Of a DNA stretch of 64,000 nt, positions 46,216 through 56,145 are shown in pieces (within the stretch, counting starts at the first letter, position 1; every line of letters begins with the position of its first letter). Location: contig JAXMCM010000014.1 of assembly GCA_046349355.1 (NCBI GenBank), forward strand, positions 310,001 through 374,000, written 5' to 3'. The notes under the pieces are model-generated. The model searched no databases. It saw only the letters and a list, made by a program, of their open reading frames with translations, and was not told the DNA's origin. Origin of the DNA: CALKJU01 sp046349355. Its GTDB lineage: Bacteria > Pseudomonadota > Alphaproteobacteria > Geminicoccales > Geminicoccaceae. The translations under genes and the position numbers were made by a program.

Positions 46216-47598
46216 TCAGCTGCGGTACAGCACGTCCTTGGCCGCGGCGACGATGTGGTCGGCCTGCGGCACGGCAAGGCGCTCCAGGTTGGCGGCGTAG
46301 GGCATCGGCACGTCGAGGCCGTGCACCCGCTTCACCGGTGCGTCGAGCCAGTCGAACGCCTCCTCCATCATCACCGCCGCCATCTCCGAGCCCATGCCGA
46401 AGCGCGGCCAGCCTTCCTCGACCGAGACGAGGCGGTTGGTCTTCTTGACCGACTTCACGACCGTGGCGGTGTCGAGCGGACGGATCGAGCGCAGGTCGAT
46501 GACCTCGGCCTCGATCCCTTCGGCCGCCAGCAGCTCGGCCGCCTTCAGGGCCCGCTCGACCATCAGCGAGAAGGCGGTGATGGTGACGTGGCTGCCCTTG
46601 CGGACGACCTTGGCCTTGCCGATCGGCAGGACGAAGTCGTCGACCTTCGGGACCTCGAAGCTGTGCCCGTAGAGCACCTCGTTCTCGAGGAACACCACCG
46701 GGTTGGGATCGCGGATCGCGGCCTTGAGCAGGCCCTTGGCATCGGCCGCCGAATAGGGCGCCACGACCTTGAGGCCCGGGCAGTGGCCGTACCAGGTCGA
46801 GTATTCCTGGCTGTGCTGCGCGGCGACGCGGGCGGCGGCACCGTTGGGTCCGCGGAAGACGATCGGCGAGCCCATGCCGCCGCCGGCCATGTAGAGCGTC
46901 TTGGCCGCGGAGTTGATGATGTGGTCGATCGCCTGCATGGCGAAGTTCCACGTCATGAACTCGACGATGGGCCGCAGCCCCGCCATCGCGGCACCGACGC
47001 CGAGGCCGGCGAAGCCGTACTCGGTGATGGGCGTGTCGATGATCCGCTTCGGCCCGAACTCCTGGAGGAGCCCCTGGCTGACCTTGTAGGCGCCCTGGTA
47101 CTCGGCGACCTCCTCGCCCATCAGGAAGACGTGCGGGTCGCGCCGCATCTCCTCGGCCATGGCGTCGCGCAGGGCCTCGCGGACCGTCTGCTTGACCATC
47201 TCGGTGCCGGCCGGAACCTCGGGCTCGTCCGGCTCCTCGGCCTTGCCGACGATGGCGGGTGCCGCCACCGGCGCGGCAGCCGGGGCCGGCGCGGCGGCCG
47301 GCGGTGCCGTGGGCGTCGCCTGGGCCGTAGCGCCCGATGCCGCCGCGGCGTCCTCGCCCTCGGCCAGCAGCACGGCGATCGGCGTGTTGACCTTGACGGC
47401 CTCGGTCCCGGCGGGGACCAGGATCTTGCCCAGCGTCCCCTCGTCGACCGCCTCGACTTCCATCGTCGCCTTGTCGGTCTCGATCTCGGCGATCACGTCG
47501 CCGGACCTGATCGTGTCACCCTCGTTCTTCAGCCACTTGGCGAGGTTGCCCTCGGTCATGGTCGGCGACAGCGCCGGCATCAGGATCTCGATCGGCAT
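46216..47598 (-). CDS. pdhB: Pyruvate dehydrogenase E1 beta with an N-terminal lipoyl domain
   Basis: A 460-residue protein. Residues about 1-78 are a full lipoyl domain (Lys in EIETDKATMEVEAVD), followed by an Ala/Pro-rich linker and the usual E1 beta transketolase-like domain (TVREALRDAMAEEMRRDP, EEVAEYQGAYKVSQGL, then the C-terminal DLRSIRPLDTATVV). The extra lipoyl domain on E1 beta is a known alphaproteobacterial feature. ATG 47598 begins MPIEILMPALSPTMTEG. It pairs with E1 alpha encoded 19 bases upstream. Confidence 0.96.
   Translation of the reverse strand: MPIEILMPALSPTMTEGNLAKWLKNEGDTIRSGDVIAEIETDKATMEVEAVDEGTLGKILVPAGTEAVKVNTPIAVLLAEGEDAAAASGATAQATPTAPPAAAPAPAAAPVAAPAIVGKAEEPDEPEVPAGTEMVKQTVREALRDAMAEEMRRDPHVFLMGEEVAEYQGAYKVSQGLLQEFGPKRIIDTPITEYGFAGLGVGAAMAGLRPIVEFMTWNFAMQAIDHIINSAAKTLYMAGGGMGSPIVFRGPNGAAARVAAQHSQEYSTWYGHCPGLKVVAPYSAADAKGLLKAAIRDPNPVVFLENEVLYGHSFEVPKVDDFVLPIGKAKVVRKGSHVTITAFSLMVERALKAAELLAAEGIEAEVIDLRSIRPLDTATVVKSVKKTNRLVSVEEGWPRFGMGSEMAAVMMEEAFDWLDAPVKRVHGLDVPMPYAANLERLAVPQADHIVAAAKDVLYRS
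47372..47598. repeat. Lipoyl-domain duplication, copy in pdhB
   Basis: Partner of the 45961-46187 copy; ten differences were counted by eye, clustered at the 5' end of the compared strand (GCTGGTTCAC against GCGTGTTGAC) and around 47512-47540. Confidence 0.95.
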
Positions 47599-47617
47599 CG
47601 TCGTCTCTCCCGCGGCC

Positions 47618-48637
47618 TCAGGCGTCCACCAGCACATCCGTCCACAGCTCGGACGGATCGGGCTCCGGGCTGTCCTGGGCGAAGCGTGCCGCCTCGTTGA
47701 CGATGTCGCGGATCTCCTTGTCGATCGCCTTGAACGTGTCGTCGTTGCCGACCCCGCTGTCGACCAGCACCTTCTTGAGGCCCTCGATCGGGTCGTGCCG
47801 CTCGCGCATCTCCTGGACCTCTTCCTTGGTCCGGTACTTGGCGGGATCGGACATCGAGTGGCCGCGATAGCGGTAGGTCATCGCCTCGAGGATCATCGGC
47901 CCCTTGCCGCTGCGGACATGCTCGACCGCCTCGACGGCCGCGGCGTGGACCGCCGACACGTTCATGCCGTCGACCTCGACGCCGGGGATGCCGTAGGCCT
48001 CGCCGCGCTTGTAGAGCTGCGGCACCGCCGCGTGCCGGTTCTCCGAGGTGCCCATGGCGTAGCGGTTGTTCTCGATCACGTAGAGCACCGGCAGCTTCCA
48101 CAGCGCCGCCATGTTGAAGCTCTCGTAGACTTGGCCCTGGTTGACGGCACCGTCGCCCATGTAGGCGACGCAGACGCCGCCATCCTCGCGGTACTTGTGG
48201 GCGAAGGCGATGCCGGTGCCGAGCGGGACCTGGCCGCCGACGATGCCGTGCCCGCCGTAGAAGCCGACATCGCGGGCGAACATGTGCATCGAGCCACCCT
48301 TGCCCTTGGAGTAGCCGCCGATGCGTCCGGTCAGCTCGGCCATGACGCGGCGCGGATCCATGCCGCAGACCAGCATGTGGCCGTGGTCACGGTAGCCGGT
48401 GATCACCGAGTCGCCGGTCTTCAGGGCGTGCTGGATGCCGACCGCGACGGCCTCCTGGCCGATGTAGAGGTGGCAGAAGCCACCGATGAGGCCCATGCCG
48501 TAGAGCTGGCCGGCCTTTTCCTCGAAGCGGCGGATCAGCAGCATCTCGCGATAGTAGGCGAGCAGCGTGTCGGCCGACGGTCCGGTCGCCGGTGCGGCAC
48601 CTACCGCGGGCTTGCCCTGACGCTTGCGTGCGGCCAT
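47618..48637 (-). CDS. pdhA: Pyruvate dehydrogenase E1 alpha
   Basis: A 339-residue thiamine-pyrophosphate enzyme that decarboxylates pyruvate as a heterotetramer with PdhB. The TPP motif is GDGAVNQGQVYESFNMAALW, followed by the ENNRYAMGTS strand, and the phosphorylation-loop-like YRGHSMSDPAKYRT is present. ATG 48637 is chosen because GGGAGAG lies 7 bases before it; a GTG/ATG-type start 18 bases upstream at 48655 is possible. It is first of pdhA-pdhB-pdhC-lpd-lipA-ratA; the 160-base gap to ftsB probably holds the promoter. Confidence 0.96.
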   Translation of the reverse strand: MAARKRQGKPAVGAAPATGPSADTLLAYYREMLLIRRFEEKAGQLYGMGLIGGFCHLYIGQEAVAVGIQHALKTGDSVITGYRDHGHMLVCGMDPRRVMAELTGRIGGYSKGKGGSMHMFARDVGFYGGHGIVGGQVPLGTGIAFAHKYREDGGVCVAYMGDGAVNQGQVYESFNMAALWKLPVLYVIENNRYAMGTSENRHAAVPQLYKRGEAYGIPGVEVDGMNVSAVHAAAVEAVEHVRSGKGPMILEAMTYRYRGHSMSDPAKYRTKEEVQEMRERHDPIEGLKKVLVDSGVGNDDTFKAIDKEIRDIVNEAARFAQDSPEPDPSELWTDVLVDA

Positions 48638-48745
48638 TGCAGCGCTCTCCCACATCGTTCTCTGCCGTCGGCGGACCCGCCTGCCGGCATCTGATCTCGA
48701 CAGCCCCTGCTCTGCAAGGGCGGCGGTCGGCTACCACGGCCCCCT

Positions 48746-48761
48746 CAGGCTGCGTAGCCTG
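48746..48761 (-). other. Hairpin in the ftsB-pdhA gap
   Basis: CAGGCT and AGCCTG flank a 4-base loop in the 160-base gap after the ftsB stop. No T-run follows on the minus strand, so intrinsic termination is unlikely; it may be part of the pdhA leader. I found no convincing -35/-10 pair in this gap. Confidence 0.4.
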
Positions 48762-48797
48762 CGGGCGCCATAGGCCCATGCACCTGACGAATGGCGG

Positions 48798-49148
48798 CTA
48801 GCGCGCGGGCTCCTCCGCACGCGGCACCAGGATCAACACCTCCCGCTCGCCGATGTAGCCGAGCTTGCGCAGCTCCTCGTCGAGCATGTCGGGGTCGATG
48901 GCGTCCGGCTGCAGCCCGGCGATCCGCCGCTCGAGCGTCTGGCGCTCGCCGCGGACCTGCTCCAGCTCCGCCTTCACCAGCTCGACCTCACGATTGAGGT
49001 CGAGCCAGGCGATGAGGCCGCGGCCGCCATGGATGCCGTGCCAGCCGAAATAGGCGAGGCCCAGGATCAGGATCACCGGCACCCAGCGCCGCTTCAGCAT
49101 GCGCCGCAGCGGCATCCAGTCGATGGCCAGGAGACCCCGCAGGTTCAC
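48798..49148 (-). CDS. ftsB: FtsB/DivIC septum formation initiator family protein
   Basis: A 116-residue bitopic membrane protein starting at GTG 49148 (GAGGGG upstream). Short cytoplasmic basic segment, one transmembrane helix (VPVILILGLAYFGWHGI, about residues 23-40), then a periplasmic coiled coil (LNREVELVKAELEQVRGE with RQTLERRIAGLQ) and the DMLDEELRKLGYIGERE end. FtsB joins FtsL and FtsQ in the divisome. A later ATG at 49115 would also keep the helix. It lies 5 bases after eno, a widely conserved neighbour. Confidence 0.88.
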   Translation of the reverse strand: MNLRGLLAIDWMPLRRMLKRRWVPVILILGLAYFGWHGIHGGRGLIAWLDLNREVELVKAELEQVRGERQTLERRIAGLQPDAIDPDMLDEELRKLGYIGEREVLILVPRAEEPAR

Positions 49149-49153
49149 GCCGG

Positions 49154-50440
49154 TCAGCCCCTCGCGAGGGCGGCGCGACCGAGATAGCGCGCTCCGGCCC
49201 CCAGCTCCTCCTCAATACGCAGAAGCTGGTTGTACTTAGCAAGCCTGTCGGAGCGCGAAAGCGAGCCGGTCTTGATCTGCCCGCACGAGGTGGCGACCGC
49301 GAGGTCGGCGATCGTCGCGTCCTCGCTCTCGCCCGAGCGGTGCGAGACGATCGAGCGGTAGCCGGCCAGCGAGGCGACCTGCATGGCGTCCAGGGTCTCG
49401 CTCAGCGAGCCGATCTGGTTGACCTTGATCAGGATCGCGTTGGCGATGCCCTTGGCGATGCCCTCGCGCAGGATGCCCGGATTGGTGACGAACAGGTCGT
49501 CGCCGACCAGCTGCACCTTGCCGCCGAGCGCATCGGTCAGCGCCTTCCAGCCGTCCCAGTCGCCCTCGGCCATGCCGTCCTCGATCGAGACGATCGGGAA
49601 CTTGGCGCACAAGCCCTCGAGCCAGCGCACCATGCCGGCCGGATCGAGCGACTTGCCCTCGCCCTCGAGCTCGTACTTGCCGTCCTTGAAGAACTCGCTG
49701 CTGGCGCAGTCCAGCGCGAAGACGATGTCGTCGCCGACCTTGTAGCCCGCCGAGATCACCGCCTTGTCGAGGAACGACAGCGCTTCCTCGGCGCTGGCGA
49801 GGTTCGGCGCGAAGCCGCCCTCGTCGCCGACATTGGTGTTGTGGCCGGCGCTCTTCAGCGCCTTCTTCAGCGCGTGGAAGACCTCGGCACCCATGCGCAG
49901 CGCGTCCGCGAAGCTCGCGGCACCCACCGGCATCACCATGAATTCCTGGATGTCGATCGGGTTGTCGGCGTGCGCCCCGCCATTGATGACGTTCATCATC
50001 GGCACGGGAAGCGTGCGGGCACCGACGCCGCCGAGGTAGCGGTAGAGGGGCAGACCGACCGCATCGGCCGCCGCCTTGGCGACGGCGAGGCTCACGCCGA
50101 GGATGGCGTTGGCACCCAGCCGGCTCTTCGCCTCGGTCCCGTCGAGCTGGATCATGGCGGCGTCGATGCCGGCCTGGTCGAGGGCGTTGAAGCCGGTGAG
50201 GAGATCCGAGATCTCGCCATTGACGGCCTCGACCGCGCGGCGAACGCCCTTGCCGAGATAGCGGCCGGCATCGCCGTCACGCAGCTCGAGGGCCTCGCGG
50301 GAGCCGGTCGACGCGCCCGACGGCACCGTCGCGCGCCCGCGGCCACCGCCGATCAGCCGGACGTCGACCTCGACCGTCGGGTTGCCGCGGCTGTCGAGCA
50401 CCTCGCGGCCGTGGATGCGCGCGATCTCCAGGTCTTCCAT
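49154..50440 (-). CDS. eno: Enolase
   Basis: A 428-residue glycolytic enzyme converting 2-phosphoglycerate to phosphoenolpyruvate. It begins MEDLEIARIHGREVLDSRG and has SGASTGSREALELRDGD, NVGDEGGFAPNL, the metal ligands in SIEDGMAEGDWDGW and LVGDDLFVTN, and SHRSGESEDATIADLAV at the active-site loop. ATG 50440 is supported by GGAAGGAG; an upstream in-frame ATG at 50455 lacks such a site. It lies between kdsA (30-base gap) and ftsB (5-base gap). Confidence 0.98.
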   Translation of the reverse strand: MEDLEIARIHGREVLDSRGNPTVEVDVRLIGGGRGRATVPSGASTGSREALELRDGDAGRYLGKGVRRAVEAVNGEISDLLTGFNALDQAGIDAAMIQLDGTEAKSRLGANAILGVSLAVAKAAADAVGLPLYRYLGGVGARTLPVPMMNVINGGAHADNPIDIQEFMVMPVGAASFADALRMGAEVFHALKKALKSAGHNTNVGDEGGFAPNLASAEEALSFLDKAVISAGYKVGDDIVFALDCASSEFFKDGKYELEGEGKSLDPAGMVRWLEGLCAKFPIVSIEDGMAEGDWDGWKALTDALGGKVQLVGDDLFVTNPGILREGIAKGIANAILIKVNQIGSLSETLDAMQVASLAGYRSIVSHRSGESEDATIADLAVATSCGQIKTGSLSRSDRLAKYNQLLRIEEELGAGARYLGRAALARG

Positions 50441-50470
50441 GAAGGCTCCTTCCAATGATCGTGGCGCAGC

Positions 50471-51321
50471 TCAGAACTGCGGCAGCGGCAATTCCTTGGC
50501 CAGCGCGTCGAATCGCTTCAGTTGGCCGAGCAGGCCGGGCATGGCGGCGAGCGGCACCATGTTCGGGCCGTCGCTGATTGCCTTGTCGGGCTGGTCGTGG
50601 GTCTCGATGAACACGCCGGCGACGCCGACGGCCAAAGCCGCCCGGGCCAGCACCGGCACGAACTCGCGCTGGCCGCCGCTGCGGCCGCCGAGGCCGCCCG
50701 GCTGCTGCACCGAGTGGGTGGCGTCGAAGATCACCGGCCAGCCGGTCGCGGCCAGCTGCGGCAGCGCGCGCATGTCGGAAACCAGCGTGTTGTAGCCGAA
50801 CGAGGCGCCGCGCTCGCAGACGAGAATGCGCTCGGAGCCGAAGCTCTCGAGCTTGGCCGCCACCTGCACCATGTCCCAAGGTGCAAGGAACTGACCCTTC
50901 TTGACGTTGATGGCCCGCCCGGTCTTGGCGGCGGCGGCGAGCAGGTCGGTCTGGCGGCAGAGGAAGGCGGGAATCTGCAGCACGTCGCAGACCTCGCCCA
51001 CCGGCGCGCACTGCCAGCTCTCGTGGACGTCGGTCAGCACTGGCAGGCCGTGCGTCGCCTTGACCTCGGCCAGGATCTCGAGCCCGCGCTCGAGGCCGAG
51101 CCCACGCCCCGTGGTGGCGCTGGTGCGGTTGGCCTTGTCGAACGAGCTCTTGAAGATCAGCGGGATGCCGAGGTCGCCGCAGATGCGCTTGAGCTCGCCC
51201 GCCATGAACAGGGCGTGCTCGCGACTCTCGATGGCACAGGGCCCGGCGATCAGGGCGAACGGCAGGTTGGCCGCGATCCTGACGTTGCCGACGGTGACGG
51301 TGTGCGGGGCCGTAGCCATGG

Positions 51322-51325
<4 letters not shown>
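50471..51325 (-). CDS. kdsA: 3-deoxy-8-phosphooctulonate synthase
   Basis: A 284-residue enzyme that condenses arabinose 5-phosphate and phosphoenolpyruvate to KDO 8-phosphate, the precursor of the lipopolysaccharide inner core; it marks the organism as an LPS producer. Motifs: LIAGPCAIESREHAL, FKSSFDKANRTS, NVKKGQFLAPWDM, FDATHSVQQPGG. The ATG overlaps the pyrG stop by 4 bases (ATGA), so translation is probably coupled. A second Met two codons later is possible. Confidence 0.97.
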
Positions 51326-52947
<1,622 letters not shown>

Positions 52948-52967
52948 CCGCGCCGGCGCCGCGGGGC

Positions 52968-53291
52968 TCAGTTGGCCACCGGGGCAGACGGCTGCGCCGG
53001 AGCGGCCGGAGCCGGCTCGGCGGGCGCGGTCGGCGCCGGCGCGTCGAGGATCGACGACGGGCCGCGCGACTGCGCCGCGAGGATGGCGAGCAGCATGCTC
53101 GTGCAGACGAAGGCCGTCGCCAGGATCGCCGTGGCACGGGTCAGGAGATTGGCGCCGCCGCGCACGCTCAGCAGGCTGCCGGCACCGCCACCGCCGATGC
53201 CGAGGGCCCCGCCCTCGCTGCGCTGGAGCAGGATCACGCTAACCAGCGCGATCGCCAGCAGGAGATGAATGACCAGAATCACCGTAGACAT
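52968..53291 (-). CDS. secG: Preprotein translocase subunit SecG
   Basis: A 107-residue inner-membrane protein with two transmembrane helices (VILVIHLLLAIALVSVILLQ and ATAILATAFVCTSMLLAILA) flanking the conserved RSEGGALGIGGGGAGSLLSV loop. The C-terminal tail is Ala/Pro-rich, as in many alphaproteobacterial SecG proteins. It assists SecYE in protein export. It lies 57 bases after tpiA and 20 bases before pyrG. Confidence 0.95.
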   Translation of the reverse strand: MSTVILVIHLLLAIALVSVILLQRSEGGALGIGGGGAGSLLSVRGGANLLTRATAILATAFVCTSMLLAILAAQSRGPSSILDAPAPTAPAEPAPAAPAQPSAPVAN

Positions 53292-53348
53292 GTCAGATCC
53301 CGAACCTTTCAGCCACCGCCCGACCCCGGAGGTGGCGCCGGCCGCGCC

Positions 53349-54101
53349 TCAGGCGCCGGCACCGGCCCTAGAGATGGCGAGAAACTCGTCCGCCACCAGA
53401 CTGGCGCCGCCGACCAGCACCCCGTCGACATCCGGCTGCGCCATGATCTCGGCCGCATTCGATGCCTTCACCGAGCCGCCGTAGAGCAGCCGCAGCGCCG
53501 CCCCGTCCGGCAGCCTGGCCACCAGCAGCCGGCGCAGATGGGCGTGCACCCGGGCGATGTCGGCGGGCGCCGCGGTACGTCCGGTGCCGATCGCCCAGAC
53601 CGGCTCGTAGGCGACGACGACGGTTTCGGCCGTCGCCTCGCGTGGCAGGCTGCCGGCCAGCTGCTCCTCCAGCCGCGACAGCGTCTTGCCGTCCAGCCAT
53701 TCCTGCTCGGTCTCGCCGATGCAGACGACGACGATGAGACCCGCCGCCAGCGCCGCCTCGGCCTTGGCCCGGACCATCGCGTCGGTCTCGCCCAGACCAT
53801 GCCGCCGTTCCGAATGGCCCGCCAGCACGGCCGCCGCGCCGACATCCTTCAGCATGCCCGCCGACAGGCTGCCCGTGAACGCACCGGACGGACGCTCGTG
53901 GCAGTCCTGGCCGCCTGCCAGCACACCGCTGCCGGCGATCCTGCCCGCAACCTCGCCGAGGATCGTCGCCGGCGGGAACACGGCCAGCGTTCCCCTGGCC
54001 GAACGGGCTCCCGCCGCCACCGCCGAAGCGAGGGCCAGACCGTCCGACCGCAGGCCGTTCATCTTCCAATTGCCGAACACGAGCGGCCGGGCGAACGCCA
54101 T
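53349..54101 (-). CDS. tpiA: Triosephosphate isomerase
   Basis: A 250-residue TIM-barrel enzyme. It has GNWKMNGLR with the catalytic Lys, the electrophile His in AGHSERRHGLGETD, the catalytic Glu in VAYEPVWAIGTGRTA and the phosphate loop LLYGGSVKASNAAE. ATG 54101 has GAAGGG upstream; an in-frame ATG at 54179 would add a basic non-homologous extension and was rejected. It is the first gene of the minus-strand block and diverges from the ppiD-type gene across a 151-base gap. Confidence 0.97.
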   Translation of the reverse strand: MAFARPLVFGNWKMNGLRSDGLALASAVAAGARSARGTLAVFPPATILGEVAGRIAGSGVLAGGQDCHERPSGAFTGSLSAGMLKDVGAAAVLAGHSERRHGLGETDAMVRAKAEAALAAGLIVVVCIGETEQEWLDGKTLSRLEEQLAGSLPREATAETVVVAYEPVWAIGTGRTAAPADIARVHAHLRRLLVARLPDGAALRLLYGGSVKASNAAEIMAQPDVDGVLVGGASLVADEFLAISRAGAGA

Positions 54102-54252
54102 CGACGACCCTTCGATCCGAAAGCCGGGCGCCGTGTAGCACAAGCGTTTTGGACGTCCAAGCTGTCGGGCCAGCGACAAGCGGATTGCCGCTGCGGTGCG
54201 CCCTCCCTATTGTCCGCCGCCAATCTGGCGCCCCGCGTATCGGTTTCTTTCC

Positions 54253-56142
54253 ATGCTCGACTCGTTCCGCGAACACCTCACCGGCTGGCCGGTCCGCATC
54301 ATGCTGGGCCTGCTCATCGTCGCGTTCGCGATCTGGGGCATCGGCGACGTGCTGCGCGGCGGCTTCGGCGGCGATGCGGTGGTCACGGTCGGCGACCAGG
54401 AGATCAGCAGCGTCCAGTTGCGCCGGGCCTTCGACGAAGACTATCGCCGCCTGCAGGAGCAGGCCGGCGGCGCCATCGACCGACGCCAGGCGGTGCAGCT
54501 TGGCGTGATGCAGCAGTCGCTGCAGGGCCTCGTGGCGCAGCGGCTGGTCGACGCCCATGCCGCCGAGCTCGGCATCACCGTCTCGGACGAGACCCTGGGT
54601 GCACGCGTCCGCGACATCCCGGCGTTCCGCAGCGACACGGGCTTCGACCGCGAGCGCGTCGCCCTGATGGCCCGGTCGCTCGGCCTCACCGAGGACCAGT
54701 ACCTCGAGGACATGCGCGCCGAGATGGTGCGGCGGGAGATGGTGCGCGGGATCGCCGACCCGGTGGTCGCGCCGGCGGTCCTCGCCCGCCAGCTCTGGCT
54801 CTACGACAACGAGACGCGGGCCGGGCGGGCGCTGGTGGTGCGCTTCGACGCCATGTCCGTGGCCGAGCCGGACGACGCGACGCTGCAGGCCTATCTCGAG
54901 CAGACCAAGGACCGCTGGCAGGCGCCGGAGCGCCGCGACGTCAGCGTCCTGCTGCTCCGCCCGGCCGACCTCGCCGCCGAGGTGGAGGTGAGCGAGGATC
55001 AGGTTCGTGCCGAGTACGACGCGCGGATCGCCGAGTTCCAGGCGCCCGAGAAGCGGGTCGTCGAGCAGCTGCTCGCCACCAGCGAGGACGTCGCCAAGGA
55101 GGCGGCGACGCTGCTGGCCGCCGGCCAGGCGATGCCGGACGTCGCCCGGCAGCTCGCCGCCAAGGGAGTGACCACCGAGAAGCTCGGCGCCATGGCCCGC
55201 GACCAGCTGCCGCCGGAGCTCGGCGACGCGATCTTCGCGATGGCGGCCGAGCAGTACAGCGCGCCGGTCAAGAGCGCCTTCGGCTGGCACATCTTCCGCC
55301 TCGACGAGGTCGTGCCGCCGGCGACGATCCCGTTCGAGGCCAAGCGTGCCGAGCTCGAGCAGGAGCTGCGGCTGCACGGCGCGACCGACCGCCTGCCCGA
55401 TCTCGCCAACAAGCTCGAGGATGCGATCGCCGGCGGCGCCAGCCTCGAGGACGCCGCCGCCACCGTCGGCGCCAGCGTGCAGAAGGTGACCGGCACCGAC
55501 AGCCAGGGCCGCGGTGCCGACGGCATGGCCATCGTCGCCGACGGCATCGGTCCGGAGGTGCTGCAGAAGGCCTTCGCCGCCACGCAGAACGAGGTTCCTT
55601 CGCTCGGCGAGACCCCGGACGGCGGCTACTTCATGGTCCGCGTCGATGCCATCCAGCCGGCGGCCACCCGTCCGCTGGAGGAGGTGCGCAGCGAGCTCGC
55701 TGCCGCCTGGCAGCAGGACGAGCGGCAGAAGGCGGCCGACGCCAAGGCGAAGGAGCTGCTGGCGCGGGCCCAGGCCGGCGAGACGCTGGAATCGCTGCAG
55801 GCGGCGACAGCCGAGAGCGAGCTGCGTCCCGTGCCGGCGACGCGCCGGCAGGGTCGCGGCGTCGAGGATCCCTTCGTCGCCGCCACCGAACTCCTGTTCG
55901 CGACCGAGCCCGGCAAGGTCGGCGCCGAGGTTGCGACGCTCGCCGACGGAATCGCGGTCGTGGCGCTCGACACGGTCGACCGTCCGGAGCCGCCGACGGA
56001 CCTGGCCGCCGCCCAGCGCGACCTTGCCCGTGCCCTGCGCAGCGACGTGCTGGAGCAGTACCAGGCGGCCCTGCGGCTGCGCTTCCCGCCGCTGATCAAC
56101 CAGAACCTCTTCGACGCCACGGTGCGGGCCGAGGAGGGCTAG
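54253..56142 (+). CDS. ppiD: PpiD-type peptidyl-prolyl isomerase/chaperone
   Basis: A 629-residue membrane-anchored periplasmic folding factor. It has an N-terminal transmembrane anchor (VRIMLGLLIVAFAIWGIGDV), a SurA-N-like domain (about residues 35-190), a parvulin-like domain (FQAPEKRVVEQLLATSEDVA to GWHIFRLDEVVPP, about residues 255-360) and a long C-terminal helical region. PpiD helps newly exported proteins near SecYEG. trpE begins 3 bases after its stop, so trpE is read from this transcript or from a promoter inside the gene. Confidence 0.9.
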   Translation: MLDSFREHLTGWPVRIMLGLLIVAFAIWGIGDVLRGGFGGDAVVTVGDQEISSVQLRRAFDEDYRRLQEQAGGAIDRRQAVQLGVMQQSLQGLVAQRLVDAHAAELGITVSDETLGARVRDIPAFRSDTGFDRERVALMARSLGLTEDQYLEDMRAEMVRREMVRGIADPVVAPAVLARQLWLYDNETRAGRALVVRFDAMSVAEPDDATLQAYLEQTKDRWQAPERRDVSVLLLRPADLAAEVEVSEDQVRAEYDARIAEFQAPEKRVVEQLLATSEDVAKEAATLLAAGQAMPDVARQLAAKGVTTEKLGAMARDQLPPELGDAIFAMAAEQYSAPVKSAFGWHIFRLDEVVPPATIPFEAKRAELEQELRLHGATDRLPDLANKLEDAIAGGASLEDAAATVGASVQKVTGTDSQGRGADGMAIVADGIGPEVLQKAFAATQNEVPSLGETPDGGYFMVRVDAIQPAATRPLEEVRSELAAAWQQDERQKAADAKAKELLARAQAGETLESLQAATAESELRPVPATRRQGRGVEDPFVAATELLFATEPGKVGAEVATLADGIAVVALDTVDRPEPPTDLAAAQRDLARALRSDVLEQYQAALRLRFPPLINQNLFDATVRAEEG

Positions 56143-56145
56143 GCG

